Shown here in pieces: positions 62,621 to 64,000 of a DNA stretch of 64,000 bases; the stretch's first letter is position 1, and every line of letters begins with the position of its first letter. The notes below the pieces were generated by a model, which made no database searches, was not told where the DNA came from, and saw only the letters and a list, made by a program, of their open reading frames with translations. Origin of the DNA: Cloeon dipterum (lineage: Eukaryota; Arthropoda; Insecta; Ephemeroptera; Baetidae); assembly GCF_949628265.1 (NCBI RefSeq), contig NC_088789.1, forward strand, positions 11,710,886 to 11,774,885, given 5' to 3'. The position numbers and the translations under genes are program-made.

Positions 62621-63394
62621 ACTCAGCTCCAGATTACTTTCTGTAAGAGCGGCTGATACACCGCGGGGCGGAATTTCGAGATGTATGGGTATGCGTGTGA
62701 CAATTGAAATTCGCGAACAATCGCGAATTCAAATGGGAAAAGTAAAAAAGTGACCCAGTTGCTGCGGAAGCGAGGTGAAATAACGTACGGTAAATTCAAT
62801 GAAAGAAAGAATTTTCAATAACTAAGGTTTTTGAGTTTGATACACTCTCATTCAGTACAGAGAAATCTGAACAAAATATCCTGATCCGAGTTCAAAGTCT
62901 TAATTTGGCTCCAATTTCACTCTCGCCCTGAGTCCCGACAAACTTTGGCTGCGTAAGCAAATTTGGCAAAAATTCGATCAAAACTCCTTTAGCAGAGCGG
63001 CGCTTGGATTTAATCTGAGATTTGCTCCACAAGTGGCGTCGTCGGCAGGACGAACTGTCAACAGCCGTGTAGAGTACTGTAATGATCAAACTTTGATGCA
63101 CTGGTTTGTGTGAGCATGATTTTTTTTGCCGAAAATAGTAATAGTAGTCAAGTCTGCTCGGGGAGGATAATAATGCTCGGATGGCGCAGGCAGCCAGGTC
63201 TTTCTTCTGCTCCTTATTATTGCCGGCGTCGTCGTCGTCGCCGCCGTCGCCGCTGCAGGGATGTGTGCTATTACTTACTCTCCTGGTGTACGTAAACACA
63301 GCGCTGCGCCGTAATAAAGGAAATCGGCGACGTCAGAGAGGAGAAGAACGGGTTCGCGTGCATGTTATTATTATCAGCGGCAATCTTTCGCGAG

Positions 63395-63402
63395 TGACGT
63401 CA
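63395..63402. promoter_or_regulatory. Consensus CRE
   Basis: Perfect palindrome TGACGTCA in a GC-rich block, with a half site CGACGTCA about 65 bp before it and TTACGTCA at 62,401. It is possibly part of the upstream mnb promoter. Confidence 0.4.
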
Positions 63403-64000
63403 CCCGGCGCGCTCATTTCGTCGTGCACACATAAAGAAACCAATAATTTATGGCTGGCGGCAATGATACGCGGGAGAAAATGCGCCTGCTTCGCTCATCC
63501 GCACGTCGGCAACGGTGCAAAGTGTTCGCAGCAGCTGCAAATCGCAACGATTTCGGATCACGAAGTGGTTGCCTGCCTGCCTGCTTTCCACCACTTACTG
63601 CCGGTGATCCGTAAAGCGCCGAATTTGGACAGGTCAGAGGAAGCACCGCTTCTGCCCTCGAAAACGGCCACACTGACTGCGAGAGTTACTACACACATAA
63701 TCTGACTCGATTTATATCGTCTTTGCTTCATCGAATGTTTCGTCGACTTTATGATCGCAGCAATGCTTCCAATTTGTACCAATTTTATCTCGGCTATTGG
63801 AACTCGCTCGAACCGAATAAAAGGGATACTTTTTCCGGTTTTTCCTTTGCGTTCTCCCCCTCACTTCTCATTGGGCGTTAAATCAAGCGAGCTCCAGTAT
63901 AATAAAAAACCAGAGCAACGCTTCTTGAGTTACAATTCTATGTAATTTTCCTGACTATTTTGCTGTAGTTTTGAGCTGATCTCATAATCGATCTGTTTCA

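Overview
The window looks like a pterygote insect nuclear genome: AT-rich non-coding DNA, short GC-richer exons with GT-AG introns, eukaryotic tRNAs with internal promoters, many microsatellites and old dispersed repeats, and protein genes whose closest remembered relatives are Drosophila and vertebrate. No species can be named from the sequence. I see no bacterial, viral, operon or CRISPR signal.

Layout. 1-11,084: no gene I can support. 11,085-15,503 (-): small two-pass membrane protein with a PPxY tail (gene A). 17,205-19,752 (-): second two-pass membrane protein (gene B). 20,657-27,060 (-): complete multiple inositol polyphosphate phosphatase (Mipp1/MINPP1 family, nine coding exons). Its single long intron carries three tRNA genes on the opposite strand (two initiator Met, one Asn) and fold-back repeats. 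27,450-29,186 (+): TOM22, divergent from Mipp1. 30,200-35,447 (+): third two-pass PPxY membrane protein (gene C). 38,202-40,864 (+): MUL1-type mitochondrial RING E3 ligase. 45,904-59,413 and probably beyond (-): minibrain/DYRK1A kinase, convergent with MUL1, with a long GT-rich downstream region (likely 3' UTR) and an 8.4 kb first visible intron containing CpG-rich, CRE/E-box-bearing islands. 59,414-64,000: probably mnb 5' region; no coding exon proven.

Exon boundaries for Mipp1, TOM22, MUL1, mnb and gene C were worked out by hand from splice sites, and reading phase is consistent across every junction. TOM22 and MUL1 are both outer mitochondrial membrane proteins, but nothing shows functional coupling between the genes. 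The most novel material is the set of three unrecognised two-pass membrane proteins (A, B, C), two with Nedd4-type PPxY motifs. Next come the tRNA/fold-back-filled Mipp1 intron, the altered C-terminal catalytic motif of Mipp1, and a dispersed GGCTGGCG-core repeat family.
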